Positions 16,819 through 25,551 of a DNA stretch of 64,000 nucleotides are shown in pieces. The DNA is from DASYTH01 sp035942955 (lineage in GTDB: Bacteria; Actinomycetota; Actinomycetes; Mycobacteriales; Pseudonocardiaceae). The stretch is from the NCBI RefSeq assembly GCF_035942955.1, contig NZ_DASZCQ010000160.1:27817-91816 (forward strand), read 5' to 3'. The notes beneath the pieces were generated by a model. It worked only from the letters and a program-made list of their open reading frames with translations, was not told where the DNA came from and did no database searches. How positions within the stretch are numbered: position 1 is the stretch's first letter; every line of letters starts with the position of its first letter. A program made the position numbers and the translations under genes.

Positions 16819-17250
16819 GTGGTCGCCGCGGAAGACGCCGGCAAGATCGGTGTCGCCGAAAGGCTCGGGATCGAACCGAACATGGTGGTCCAGGAGATCG
16901 GTTGGGACGAGGACGTCGACGACGACGTGCGCGCCGCGATCGAGGAGAAGATCGGCGGTGACCTCCTCGACGAGGACACCGACGAGGTCGTCGACGTCGT
17001 GCTCCTCTGGTGGCGCGAGGACGACGGCGACCTGGTGGACGCCCTGATGGATGCGATCAGCCCGCTGGCGGAGAACGGTGTGATCTGGGTGCTCACACCG
17101 AAGACCGGGCGGCCGGGCCACGTCGAACCGAGCGAGATCGCCGAGGCCGTGCCCACCGCCGGCCTGGCGCAGACCTCCACCACGAGCATCAGCGACGACT
17201 GGACGGCGACCCGGCTGGTCTCTCCCAAGTCGGCCAAGTCGAGGCGCTGA
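16819..17250 (+). CDS. DUF3052 family protein
   Basis: 143-residue acidic protein of the DUF3052 family (M. tuberculosis Rv2239c type). GTG 16819 is selected because GGAGGAG ends 6 nt upstream and the protein then begins VVAAEDAG like its relatives; an ATG at 16804 would bury the Shine-Dalgarno. Conserved segments are GWDEDVDDDVRAAIEE, DEVVDVVLLWWREDDGDLVD and VIWVLTPKTGRPGHVEPSEI. Function is unknown. It sits between divergent aceE and the ahpE-type gene in a conserved actinobacterial block. Confidence 0.88.
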   Translation: MVAAEDAGKIGVAERLGIEPNMVVQEIGWDEDVDDDVRAAIEEKIGGDLLDEDTDEVVDVVLLWWREDDGDLVDALMDAISPLAENGVIWVLTPKTGRPGHVEPSEIAEAVPTAGLAQTSTTSISDDWTATRLVSPKSAKSRR

Positions 17251-17328
17251 GCACACTCGCGTCGTGCGCCGTGCCCTAGGCTGGGTTTGGTCGACAATCG
17301 GGGCGGACACCGCGGGAGGATCGTGGCC

Positions 17329-17793
17329 ATGGCGGTCGAGGTCGGAACGAAGGCACCGGACTTCACCCTCAACGACTACAACAAGCAGCCCGTCACGCTG
17401 TCCTCGTTCCAGGGCGCGCAGAACGTGCTGCTCGTCTTCTACCCCTTCGCCTTCAGCCGCATCTGCACCGGCGAGCTCTGCCAGGTGCGCGACGAGCTCG
17501 CCGACTACACGTCCCGCAACGTCCAGGTCCTCGGCATCTCGGTCGACTCGCCGTTCGCCCTGAAGGCCTGGGCCGACCAGGAGGGCTACAAGTTCCCGCT
17601 GCTCTCCGACTTCTGGCCGCACGGCGCCGTCGCCAAGACCTACGGCGTCTTCAACGACAAAGCCGGCCTGGCCGTGCGCGGCACCTTCCTGATCGACACC
17701 ACCGGCACCGTCCGCTACTCCGAAGCCACCTCACCCGGCGAACCCCGCAACCAACAATCCTGGAAGAACGCCATCGCCTCCCTCACCCCCTGA
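17329..17793 (+). CDS. ahpE: AhpE-type peroxiredoxin
   Basis: 154-residue thioredoxin-fold peroxidase. ATG 17329 follows GGGAGGA by 8 nt. The peroxidatic Cys46 is in PFAFSRICTGEL, and FPLLSDFWPHGAVAKTYGVF is nearly identical to AhpE of M. tuberculosis. A second cysteine, Cys51, follows at the Cx4C spacing that in PrxQ/BCP proteins allows an intramolecular disulfide; mycobacterial AhpE lacks a Cys there. It likely reduces peroxides and peroxynitrite with thiol or mycothiol partners. Confidence 0.92.
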   Translation: MAVEVGTKAPDFTLNDYNKQPVTLSSFQGAQNVLLVFYPFAFSRICTGELCQVRDELADYTSRNVQVLGISVDSPFALKAWADQEGYKFPLLSDFWPHGAVAKTYGVFNDKAGLAVRGTFLIDTTGTVRYSEATSPGEPRNQQSWKNAIASLTP

Positions 17794-17799
17794 CCCCCG

Positions 17800-17874
17800 G
17801 GGCGCATAGCTCAGCGGAAGAGCACTCGGTTTACACCCGAGCGGTCGCAGGTTCAAGTCCTGCTGCGCCCACCA
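17800..17874 (+). tRNA. tRNA-Val (anticodon TAC)
   Basis: The cloverleaf is readable. Acceptor GGGCGCA (17800-17806) pairs with TGCGCCC (17864-17870); D-arm GCTC..GAGC; anticodon stem CTCGG/CCGAG with loop TTTACAC (anticodon TAC); T-arm GCAGGTTCAAGTCCTGC. The discriminator A and an encoded CCA end at 17874. It begins 6 bp after the ahpE stop. Confidence 0.95.
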
Positions 17875-17891
17875 TCACGTCGTGACTCCAA

Positions 17892-17913
17892 CCCCGTCCC
17901 GCAAGGGCCGGGG
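17892..17913 (+). terminator. hairpin after tRNA-Val
   Basis: CCCCG-T-CCC / GGG-C-CGGGG with a GCAA tetraloop, 18 bp past the tRNA. A likely terminator for the ahpE/tRNA transcript; no U-tract. Confidence 0.55.
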
Positions 17914-17929
17914 CCAACACCTGACAGAT

Positions 17930-18084
17930 CAGCCTGCCCGCTGGCTATCTGGAGTATGCCGCTGGCGGACCGGTTGGTTGACGATCCGGTGGCGGTAGGC
18001 ACGCTGACGGAACGGTTCGCCGTGCTGAGAAATCAGGCCATGTCCGAGCACGACAGCATGGACTTCATCAGAGGATGGGCATGA
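17930..18084 (+). pseudogene. relic of a DUF5753 XRE-type regulator (C-terminal end, frameshifted)
   Basis: One frame reads GYLEYAAGGPVG then stops. The next frame continues LVDDPVAVGTLTERFAVLRNQAMSEHDS to a TGA at 18082. Joined, they resemble the C-terminal end of DUF5753/Scr1-type regulators. The N-terminal HTH is absent. A DUF397 remnant follows, the usual partner. The position next to a tRNA suggests decayed accessory DNA. Confidence 0.6.
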
Positions 18085-18099
18085 AAGAAGGCGAGCACA

Positions 18100-18189
18100 A
18101 TGGAACAGACAGAGCCGCGCTGGCGGAAGTCGAGTCGCAGTGGGCCGGATAACCAGTACATTGAGGTGAGCTCAGCAAGATCGGCTTGA
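18100..18189 (+). pseudogene. truncated DUF397 gene
   Basis: A 29-codon frame, beginning MEQTEPRWRKSSRSGPDNQY and stopping at 18187. It matches the N-terminal half of DUF397 proteins, which are normally about 60 residues, and stops before the second conserved part. It follows the DUF5753 relic, so the pair appears to be a broken regulator/effector module. Confidence 0.55.
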
Positions 18190-18262
18190 GGTAAGCGGTT
18201 CTGCCTGTGTCTGTGGGGATGGCTGGCTTAGCGGCTTGATTTGGCCGCACCTGACGGTTTGA

Positions 18263-18451
18263 TTGGCCCCACCTGGAGGGTTGACGGGAGCGCTACCCGG
18301 TCTACCTCAGGGCGTCGTCGAGCGGCGCCGCGAGCTGGACACGACCATCGCCGCCGATCGCGCACTGATGGACCGCATCGCCGACCTCCAGGCGGCGCAC
18401 CTCCACCAGCTCGCCGCGCTCCCGACGGCCGCCCGCCCGGCCAGCACCTAG
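18263..18451 (+). pseudogene. probable MerR-family regulator C-terminal remnant
   Basis: The frame ends with RRRELDTTIAADRALMDRIADLQAAHLHQLAAL, the coiled-coil end typical of MerR-type regulators. No DNA-binding domain precedes it. Two imperfect ~20-bp repeats (TTGATTTGGCC / TTGATTGGCC) lie just upstream at 18235-18270. The stop overlaps the convergent oxidoreductase gene by 4 bp. Confidence 0.4.
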
Positions 18452-19437
18452 CTCTTCGGGCTCCCCGGGCTTTCCGGCGCGACGGTGATCACGACGTTGC
18501 CGATCTTCTGTCCGGTCTCGACGTACCGGTAGGCGTCGACGATCCGGTCCAGCGGGTACCGCCGGTCGATGACCGGCTTGAACTTCCCGGACTCGATCAG
18601 CTCCCGCAGGTGGCGCACGATGGCCTGGTCGTTCCGCGGGAACGGGAACTTGACCTTCCTACCGCGCAGCAGCGGGGTGACCAATGCCAGCATCGGGTTC
18701 TGGGCCCAGGGACCCAGCTCAGCGGACACGTACACCCCGCCGGGCTTGAGCAGCCGTTTGCAGCGGCCGAACGTGCTCTTGCCCACCGCGTCGTACACCG
18801 CGTCGTAGGTCTGCTCGTCGGCGGTGAAGTCCCCGGCGGTGTAGTCGACGACCCGGTCGGCGCCCAACCCCCGCACCAGCGCCAGGTTCTCGGTGGCACA
18901 CACCGCGGTCACGGTGACGTCGAGACTCTTCAACAACTGCACGGCCGCCGAACCGATCCCACCGGTCGCGCCGTAGACGAGGACGTCGTGCCCGGCCCGG
19001 GTTCCCGCGTGCCTGATGCACGCGAGCGCGTAGTGCGCACCCTCGGTCGCGGGCGCGATCTGCTCGAAGGTGACCCCCTCCGGCACGGTCGCGATCGAAC
19101 CGTCCTGCGGCACCGAAAGGTACTCGGCGTGCGCGCCGAACGCTCCCTCGTTGTACCCGAACACCCGCTCGCCGACCGCGAACGACGTGACATCGCGGCC
19201 AACCGCCTCGACCACACCGGCGAACTCGGTCCCCATGATCGTCCGCCGGGGTCGGGTGAGGCCGGTCAGTAGTCGCATGAAGAAGGGCCTGGCCGCCCGG
19301 TAGGCGCAGTCCGTCCGGTTCACCGTCGTCGCGTACACCCGGACGAGCACGTCCCGGTCCCCCACCGCCGGCCGGTCCACCTCCCGAATCCGCACGACCT
19401 CCGGCGGCCCGTACCTGGTATGCACCGCAGCCTTCAC
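18448..19437 (-). CDS. zinc-independent MDR-family quinone/NADPH oxidoreductase
   Basis: 329-residue medium-chain dehydrogenase/reductase. N-terminal GroES-like domain with NRTDCAYRAARPFF and MGTEFAGVVEAVG; cofactor-binding turn VYGATGGIGSAAVQLLKS at about residue 155. The structural and catalytic zinc cysteines of alcohol dehydrogenases are absent, so a quinone oxidoreductase-like NADPH enzyme is likely. The substrate cannot be named. It is monocistronic by position, facing the MerR relic. Confidence 0.85.
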   Translation of the reverse strand: MKAAVHTRYGPPEVVRIREVDRPAVGDRDVLVRVYATTVNRTDCAYRAARPFFMRLLTGLTRPRRTIMGTEFAGVVEAVGRDVTSFAVGERVFGYNEGAFGAHAEYLSVPQDGSIATVPEGVTFEQIAPATEGAHYALACIRHAGTRAGHDVLVYGATGGIGSAAVQLLKSLDVTVTAVCATENLALVRGLGADRVVDYTAGDFTADEQTYDAVYDAVGKSTFGRCKRLLKPGGVYVSAELGPWAQNPMLALVTPLLRGRKVKFPFPRNDQAIVRHLRELIESGKFKPVIDRRYPLDRIVDAYRYVETGQKIGNVVITVAPESPGSPKS

Positions 19438-19579
19438 CGCGCAACGATAGCGCCGCCCCAGGTCAGGCTCGCTGGATGCTCGAGAAGTACCGTGTCCAGC
19501 TTCGGGCCCAGCAGCTCGGCACCGCGCAGACGCATCAGCGATGCCCGCATCCGCACGATGCTCCAGTCCGTAGCCGGCC

Positions 19580-20299
19580 CTACTCAGGGCCCCGTGCCTC
19601 GATCAGGTCGAGGTCGCGGACGCAGAAGCGGTGGTGCTCGAAGGTCTCGTTGAGCACCGTGGCGACGCACTGCCGCACCGAGCGGCCCCGGGCGTACGGC
19701 GGCCAGACATCGTCGTCGGGCACCGGCGCTGGCGCTGCGAGCTGCACAGCGGTGACCTCGTCGAGCCAGGCCTCGAGCTCGGCGGCCTGTGCGTCACGCA
19801 CGCTGATGATCTCGTCGAGGGCCGGATCGAGCGAGAGGTCAAGCCCGTGCGCTCCACGGTAGGGCTCGACGGTCGTCCCGATGCCCATCGGCGTGAACAG
19901 CTCCGTCGAGCCCAGGCAGCAGCGGCGGAACCACGAGTCGTGGACGAAGACCAGGTGGCGCATCGTCTGCACCGCCGACCACTCGTCGTTCACGCTGCGG
20001 CGCTCGATGCCGGGCGTACGGCGGATTCGCTCGATCGTGGCGGCCCAGCCGGCATGGAGCTGACGCGCTGCCTCGCGCAGATCGGCAGGGTCCTCGGAGC
20101 GGATCAGCACCCGCACCGGATGACGCCGGTCGAGCTCCGCCTCGACGTACTCGGTGACCTCGACACCGTTCACCACGAGATTGGTGATGAGCCCGTCGAT
20201 CACGGCATCCTGCATGACGACGCCGATCAGGCGTGCCCCGGTCAGATCGCACTCGCGGAACTCCACACCGGACAGATCCTCGTCGACATACCGGGTCAT
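19580..20299 (-). CDS. pentapeptide-repeat/DinB-fold protein
   Basis: 239 residues from ATG 20299; an ATG at 20308 is an alternative. The N-terminus holds a short pentapeptide-type stretch (DLSGVEFRECDLTGARLIGV). The rest is a DinB-like four-helix bundle with NDEWSAVQTMRHLVFVHDSWFRRCCLG and a second histidine pair EHHRFCVRDL near the C-terminus, plausible metal ligands. DinB-fold proteins include mycothiol- and bacillithiol-dependent transferases; the activity here is unknown. The 142-bp gap to the oxidoreductase shows no gene. Confidence 0.7.
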   Translation of the reverse strand: MTRYVDEDLSGVEFRECDLTGARLIGVVMQDAVIDGLITNLVVNGVEVTEYVEAELDRRHPVRVLIRSEDPADLREAARQLHAGWAATIERIRRTPGIERRSVNDEWSAVQTMRHLVFVHDSWFRRCCLGSTELFTPMGIGTTVEPYRGAHGLDLSLDPALDEIISVRDAQAAELEAWLDEVTAVQLAAPAPVPDDDVWPPYARGRSVRQCVATVLNETFEHHRFCVRDLDLIEARGPE

Positions 20300-20352
20300 G
20301 CTCCGCATACTAGGTCCGAGCACCGACAAGTCAGCCTCCCGGCTTGATACGG

Positions 20353-20546
20353 CCTCTTCCAGATCCTGACCGAGCGCGAAGAACGCCACAGCTTCGCGAT
20401 CGCCTCCAACGAATCCTTCTGGCGGATGGACCAAGACCTTCACCGATCCACACTTGTGCGCGGGCCATCGTCGACCGGCTCACCTACGGCGGCAACATCA
20501 TCGAGATCGGCACACCCCCTACCGCCTTGCCCAGACCCGCTCCCGT
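20353..20546 (+). pseudogene. IS21-family istB fragment (frameshifted)
   Basis: The frames together read LFQILTEREERHSFAIASNESF, then WTKTFTDPHLCA, then the AIVDRLTYGGNIIEIGTP-type segment and YRLAQTR. This is the C-terminal end of the IS21 transposition helper ATPase IstB. Frame changes and absence of the ATPase core and istA show it is dead. Between it and 20826 nothing recognisable remains. Confidence 0.7.
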
Positions 20547-20825
20547 GGCGTTGCTCAGCGTCGCTCAGCCGGTGGGCCAGTGCCTGGCTCCGACGCTCCG
20601 GTGAGCGCACGCTACGTACCGATGGCTGCTCATCGCCGCTGGCGCGTTCAAGTCCTCGGAGCGCTTCGCCCAGCTCATGCAGGAGGTCGGAGCGGTTGGA
20701 ACAAGCAATAAGAAGGCCGACTGTTTCGCAGGTCGTGGGCGCCTTTGGGATCCGCCGTTCGTGCCCCGTCTTGCCCGCGACCGTCGATTTGCCGTCGAAA
20801 CTCGTCTCCCGCGGTCGGGGTTTGA

Positions 20826-20943
20826 TCATCTCCAGTACCTCGGCGCCTGTTTCGGTCGTCGTGGCGGTGCGATGTAGTGCTTCTCGGCCACCGCCCTGGT
20901 GTTGCCGAGCTGCTCAGCGATGTCCTCGGAACCGCGATCGACT
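20826..20943 (-). pseudogene. tyrosine-recombinase C-terminal remnant
   Basis: Minus-strand translation SEDIAEQLGNTRAVAEKHYIAPPRR resembles the end of phage/ICE integrases (QLGH...V...HY, with the nucleophile Tyr). Upstream sequence is out of frame or unrelated. Together with the istB fragment it marks 20.35-21.15 kb as a graveyard of mobile DNA; no intact gene was seen there. Confidence 0.45.
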
Positions 20944-21225
20944 GAGGGAACAGCGGGCCGGGCGCCGGCTGAGGCTTTTCGCCGCAACCACATGTCCTCC
21001 GACCGGCTCGGCACACGCACGAGAATCCCGGGGCGTTTGCTTGTGCGGCGGCCCGGCACCCGGTGGATGTTCTTGCCGCTGTCGACCACGAGGTGAGCAT
21101 TGATGTAGGCCGGCCATGAGGCTGAGAACGTTGACAACCCGTGCTGGGAATCCCACGAATGGACACCATGGTGCGGCGGTTGCCGACGCAGCGCCGGACG
21201 AGCCGGAGTGATGAGGATCCCATTA

Positions 21226-23358
21226 TCAGGGAGTCGTTTGGTACTCGCGCATTGTCCGGGTTGGCAGCAGGGTTCGCGGGTCGAGGAGGCGGCTTAGGCG
21301 GCGGCCGAAACTCATGCCCTTGTGCAGTTCGGTGCGAATGGCGTCGTTGCATTGCCAGGCGAGTTCCGCGGCGTGGTCGAGGATTCCTTCCGGGGAGTAG
21401 GCAGCCCGGTCCACGATCTCGGCCAGTGGCCGCAGAAAGGGTTGCAGCGGACCGTGGACGACCCCGATCACCTGGCCGGTGGTCGACCGGGGGCCGACGG
21501 GGATTCCGGCCCAACGCAGAGCGTCTATCGTGTCGCGCCAGGCCGCGATGGTGCGGCGGCGCGGGGTTCCGTTGTTACGGGCCCGTCGTCGCCGCACGAT
21601 CCGGACGAGCGGAATCAGCCCGAGGCACAGGACCAGCGCGATGGCGACGATCGTGGCGAGGGTCGCCAAGCCGGACATGGAGTTGGCTGGCTGGGAAGAG
21701 AGATCGCCCTGGGCGTCGGCGGTGGCATCGGGTGGTTCCTCGGGAACCTGCTGGTCGGGCGATGGTATGTCGTCGAGGGCGTCGGCCGGTGTGGGTTGCT
21801 GGACGGTCTTGCCTTGCCCATCAATGGATTGGGTCGGGCTCGGGTTGACCGGAATCCAGCCCAGCCGTTGGAACCGTACCTCGGCCCAGGCGAACACGTT
21901 CGCGCCACGGATGTGTAGGCGGTCTCCGTCCCAGGTCGGGCGGAATCCGAGGACGACGCGCGCGTCCCAGCCTAGATGGCGACTCAGCAGCGCGAACATC
22001 GAGGCGTACTGCTCGCTGGTGCCTCGTTTGGTGTTCACCAGGTCGGTGATCTGGCGTACCCCGTGGCCGCCGCGGGCCTGCGGGGAGTTGTCGTAGCTGA
22101 AGCCGCTGGTGCTCGTCATGGCCTGGTACAGGCCGAGCAACTGACCCAGACCGGCGGAACGTCCGGCTGTCGCGGTGTCGACGAACGCGAGCACCTCGGG
22201 CGGCAGCGGCAGGCGGCTTGCTTCGCTGGTGGCCGGGTCGTCGATGCCGACGTCGTTCGCCTCGAGGATGGGCTCGCGGCCGGTGATGCGGTAGGCGGCG
22301 GGAGTGTTCCGGTCGGCGGGCACCACGACATCACCGCTGGTGGCGTCGAATCCGAGGTCCGCCACGCTGATCTGGGTCGGCCGGCCAACGCGGGGTAGCC
22401 ATCCGACGCTGTCGGGCGTCAGCACTTGCAGGTCGAGTGAGACGTCCCGGGTCGGGACCGCGGAGTCGGGAGTGGACAGCCGGGTACCGGCCCGCCGGTA
22501 GCTGGCTCCGATCGTCCAGGTCTGGCCGTCGAACCGGTCGAGCGTCACCATGCGGATGAGCTCGAGCCGCTCGCTCGCGGTGCCGGCGATCTCCAATGGC
22601 AGGAGGTTGTCCCGCAGCGCGAGGTAGCGCGCCATCGGATTCGTGTCCTCTTTGGGCAGCACGGGCGCATCGACCAGAGCCTGCAGGCTGGTCGGGGGAC
22701 GGTCGGCGGCGACGAGTGGCCCCAGCACGAGTCCGGACGCGGTCGCGATGAGCACGACCGCGGCGCCGGTCACCAGTCGCCCTTTCCCGAGTGCTCCCGC
22801 GAGCGCGGCTTCCCGGCCGGCCAGCACGACCGCCATGGCGACGACGGCGAAGACCGGCCCGTACCATGCGGCCGGTGCGCCGACGGTCGCGCTCAGCCCG
22901 AGACCGAGCAGCAGGCAGCACAGCGGGGGGAGCAGCGGCAGCCAGGCATTCCGCGGGCCCAGCGCCAGCCGGACGGCGATCAGCGCGGTGAAGCCGGCGA
23001 TGGTCGAAATGGTTGCCAGTTCCGGACCGGATGGATCCACCGGGAGTGTCCCGGTCAGCAACCGGGACGGTCCGAGCCGCACGTCCGCACCCGGCCTGGT
23101 CGCCAGCGCGACCGCGATGGCCACCGACAGCACGGCCAGCGCCACCGGGCCGTTGCCAAGGGCACGCCGGCCGAGCGGCACCGCAAGGCATCCCCAGCCG
23201 GCGGCCACCGCGACGGGCGCCAGGATCGCCAGGAGCAGCGGCGGTTCCGCGCCGTCGCCGAAGGTGGCCCGGAATGACCAGGCGGACAGTGCCGACAGCC
23301 CGGCCGCGAGGACGACTCGGACGAGGGCAATGCCCCGGCCGCCAAGCATCGCTGACAT
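21226..23358 (-). CDS. membrane transglutaminase-fold protein with substituted catalytic triad
   Basis: 710 residues from ATG 23358 (TGATG overlap with the DUF58 gene). About six N-terminal membrane helices, then a large extracytoplasmic region with a transglutaminase-like core, then one more helix (LATLATIVAIALVLCLGLIPLV) and a cytoplasmic tail with DUF4129-like character. Canonical catalytic positions are changed: Ser448 for Cys in RGTSEQYASMFALL, Phe489 for His in ANVFAWAEV, Asn505 for Asp in GWIPVNPSP. A structural or binding role is therefore more likely than catalysis. Last gene of the FHA-to-transglutaminase run. Confidence 0.85.
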   Translation of the reverse strand: MSAMLGGRGIALVRVVLAAGLSALSAWSFRATFGDGAEPPLLLAILAPVAVAAGWGCLAVPLGRRALGNGPVALAVLSVAIAVALATRPGADVRLGPSRLLTGTLPVDPSGPELATISTIAGFTALIAVRLALGPRNAWLPLLPPLCCLLLGLGLSATVGAPAAWYGPVFAVVAMAVVLAGREAALAGALGKGRLVTGAAVVLIATASGLVLGPLVAADRPPTSLQALVDAPVLPKEDTNPMARYLALRDNLLPLEIAGTASERLELIRMVTLDRFDGQTWTIGASYRRAGTRLSTPDSAVPTRDVSLDLQVLTPDSVGWLPRVGRPTQISVADLGFDATSGDVVVPADRNTPAAYRITGREPILEANDVGIDDPATSEASRLPLPPEVLAFVDTATAGRSAGLGQLLGLYQAMTSTSGFSYDNSPQARGGHGVRQITDLVNTKRGTSEQYASMFALLSRHLGWDARVVLGFRPTWDGDRLHIRGANVFAWAEVRFQRLGWIPVNPSPTQSIDGQGKTVQQPTPADALDDIPSPDQQVPEEPPDATADAQGDLSSQPANSMSGLATLATIVAIALVLCLGLIPLVRIVRRRRARNNGTPRRRTIAAWRDTIDALRWAGIPVGPRSTTGQVIGVVHGPLQPFLRPLAEIVDRAAYSPEGILDHAAELAWQCNDAIRTELHKGMSFGRRLSRLLDPRTLLPTRTMREYQTTP

Positions 23359-24527
23359 CAGCCCGCCACCCCACCGAGCACGAAATGGTTCCATGCCGCC
23401 ATCGCCTCGGCGCCGGTTCGGCCGCTCAGCACGACCATCCCGGGCCGGCGGTACGGCGCCGGCAACGGCAGGCCCGCGGCCACGACCGTGATCACGACGA
23501 CCGGCGCGAAGCGGCGGCGCTGTTCGGCCAGCCGGGCGACCACGGCCGGCTCGCCCGCTCCGGTGACGACGACCAGCGCACCGCCCGGTTCGGCTCGGTC
23601 CACCTCTTCCAGCAGGTGCACGGGTTCGGCATCCGGTTCGCGGACCGCTGCGGCCAGTCTGTCCAAGAGCGACACCGCGCCGGCGGCGATCACCGCGGGC
23701 ACATCCTCGCCGAGGATCTGGATCCGGGCCGGCCGGCCACCGTCGACCGTGCCCTGCGCCACCGATGCGGCCACCTCAACGGCGTGTTCGAACATCGCCG
23801 CGTCGAGCACCGACGACCGGGTGTCCAGGACGATGGTGACCGCCGGCTCCATGGTGTCCGTGGACTCCCGCACGATCAGTTGTCCGGTGTGGGCGGTGGA
23901 GCGCCAGTGGATCCGGCGTGGATCATCGCCGGGGACGTACTCCCGCAGCGAGGAGAACCAGGTCGTGCCGGCCTTCGACAGCTCGGCCCGGCCTTCGAAG
24001 TCGGGCACCGTCCCCACCGGTACGGGATACGACGGATGGACCCGGGGATGCACCCAGAGCACGCCCGTGTCGCGATGCAGCTGCGCGCGGCGGAACAGGC
24101 CGAACGGATCCTGCCGTTCGACGCTCAACGGTCCCAGGGGCAACCGTCCCCGGCGATCGGTGGGGATGGGGTAGTGCACGGTGCGGGACCCGCCGGCTCG
24201 GAGGACGGGCACCTGTATCCCATGTGGACGGTCATCGACCCGGTCCACCACGACCATGGCGGGCAACGGCCACCGGGCCAGGTTGCGCACGACCAGCCGG
24301 CCCGCGGCGGGCTCGCCCACGCTGATCCGGTCCGGCGCCACGCTTCGGGTCAGCCGCAGGCTCGGCCGGACCACCACGGTGACCCCGGCCAGTGCGAGGA
24401 CGGCAAGGCCGGTCAGGCCGAGCGTCACCAGCACCGGGTACCCCCAGGCCCGACCGACCAGCCCCAAGATCACGGCGGCGGCCACGACGCACCAGCCGCT
24501 GCCGGTCAGCGGAATCCGGCGGCTCAT
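23358..24527 (-). CDS. DUF58 family membrane protein
   Basis: 389 residues from ATG 24527. Two N-terminal membrane helices (CVVAAAVILGLVGRAW and LVTLGLTGLAVLALAG) precede a beta-rich segment. The DUF58 signature LREYVPGDDPRRIHWRSTAHTGQL comes next, followed by a vWA-like domain (TIVLDTRSS). DUF58 proteins work with MoxR ATPases and transglutaminase-fold proteins. Starts 2 bp beyond the moxR stop, so co-translated. Confidence 0.88.
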   Translation of the reverse strand: MSRRIPLTGSGWCVVAAAVILGLVGRAWGYPVLVTLGLTGLAVLALAGVTVVVRPSLRLTRSVAPDRISVGEPAAGRLVVRNLARWPLPAMVVVDRVDDRPHGIQVPVLRAGGSRTVHYPIPTDRRGRLPLGPLSVERQDPFGLFRRAQLHRDTGVLWVHPRVHPSYPVPVGTVPDFEGRAELSKAGTTWFSSLREYVPGDDPRRIHWRSTAHTGQLIVRESTDTMEPAVTIVLDTRSSVLDAAMFEHAVEVAASVAQGTVDGGRPARIQILGEDVPAVIAAGAVSLLDRLAAAVREPDAEPVHLLEEVDRAEPGGALVVVTGAGEPAVVARLAEQRRRFAPVVVITVVAAGLPLPAPYRRPGMVVLSGRTGAEAMAAWNHFVLGGVAG

Positions 24528-24529
24528 GA

Positions 24530-25525
24530 TCAGCCGACCGCCGCCGGCGCCGGGGCCGGGACCGAGGCCATGATCTCGGCGAGGATGTCGCCGGTCTTGA
24601 TGCCGTGCACCTCCGCCTGTGCGGTGAGCACGAGCCGGTGGGCGAGCACGGGCGCGGCGACCGCGCGCACGTCGTCCGGCACGACGAAGTGCCGACCGAG
24701 GCCGAGCGCGAACGCCTGGGCCGCGCGCAACAGGGCGAGGCTGCCACGGGTGCTCATGCCCAGCCGCAGGGCCTTGTGCTCCCGGGTGGCGTGCGCCAGC
24801 AACGCCACGTAGCGGACGACCTCCGGCGCCGCGTAGATCGACGAGGCCACCTGGTGCTGCAGCGCGGCGATCTGGTCGAGGCTGGCGACGCACCGCACGG
24901 CGGGCGCGGCGGCCTGCGCGCGGCCGGTCAGGATCTCGGTTTCGACGTCCAGATTCGGGTGGCCCAACGAGATCCGCATGAGGAACCGGTCCAGCTGCGC
25001 CTCGGGGAGCTGGTAGGTGCCTTCGAGATCGATCGGATTCTGCGTGGCGACGACGAGAAATGGGGTGGGGACCGGACGGCCGCGCCCGTCCACCGTCACC
25101 TGGCCCTCCTCCATGACCTCGAGCAGGGCGGACTGCGTCTTCGGACTGGCCCGGTTGATCTCGTCGGCCAGCACGATGTTGGCGAACACCGGGCCGGGAC
25201 GGAAGGTGAACTCCTGCTCGCCCTGATTCCAGACCGAGACGCCGGTGATGTCACCGGGCAGCAGGTCGGGCGTGAACTGGATCCGTTGCCAGCTGCCGGC
25301 GATGCTGGTGGCCAGCGCCTTGGCCAGCGACGTCTTGCCGGTGCCGGGCACGTCCTCGATCAGCAGGTGGCCGTTGGCGAACAGGCAGGCCAGGGCCAGC
25401 CGGACGGCCGCGGTCTTGCCGCGGATGGCACGTTCGACCTCCGCGAGCACGGCGTCGTGCACGCTGCGGAACATCTGCTGCGGATCGCCCGGGATCACGG
25501 CGGGCGCGGTGTGCTGGTTGGTCAC
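24530..25525 (-). CDS. MoxR-type AAA+ ATPase
   Basis: 331 residues from GTG 25525, 5 nt after AAGGA. Walker A is in EDVPGTGKTSLAKALA, Walker B in IVLADEINRASPKTQSALLE, sensor 1 in VVATQNPIDLEGTYQLPEAQLDRF. MoxR ATPases are chaperones that remodel or assemble partner proteins, often vWA-containing. The partner here is presumably the adjacent DUF58 protein. 26 bp separate it from the kinase gene. Confidence 0.92.
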   Translation of the reverse strand: MTNQHTAPAVIPGDPQQMFRSVHDAVLAEVERAIRGKTAAVRLALACLFANGHLLIEDVPGTGKTSLAKALATSIAGSWQRIQFTPDLLPGDITGVSVWNQGEQEFTFRPGPVFANIVLADEINRASPKTQSALLEVMEEGQVTVDGRGRPVPTPFLVVATQNPIDLEGTYQLPEAQLDRFLMRISLGHPNLDVETEILTGRAQAAAPAVRCVASLDQIAALQHQVASSIYAAPEVVRYVALLAHATREHKALRLGMSTRGSLALLRAAQAFALGLGRHFVVPDDVRAVAAPVLAHRLVLTAQAEVHGIKTGDILAEIMASVPAPAPAAVG

Positions 25526-25551
25526 GGATTTCCTTGGGATTGGTTGGGGTT

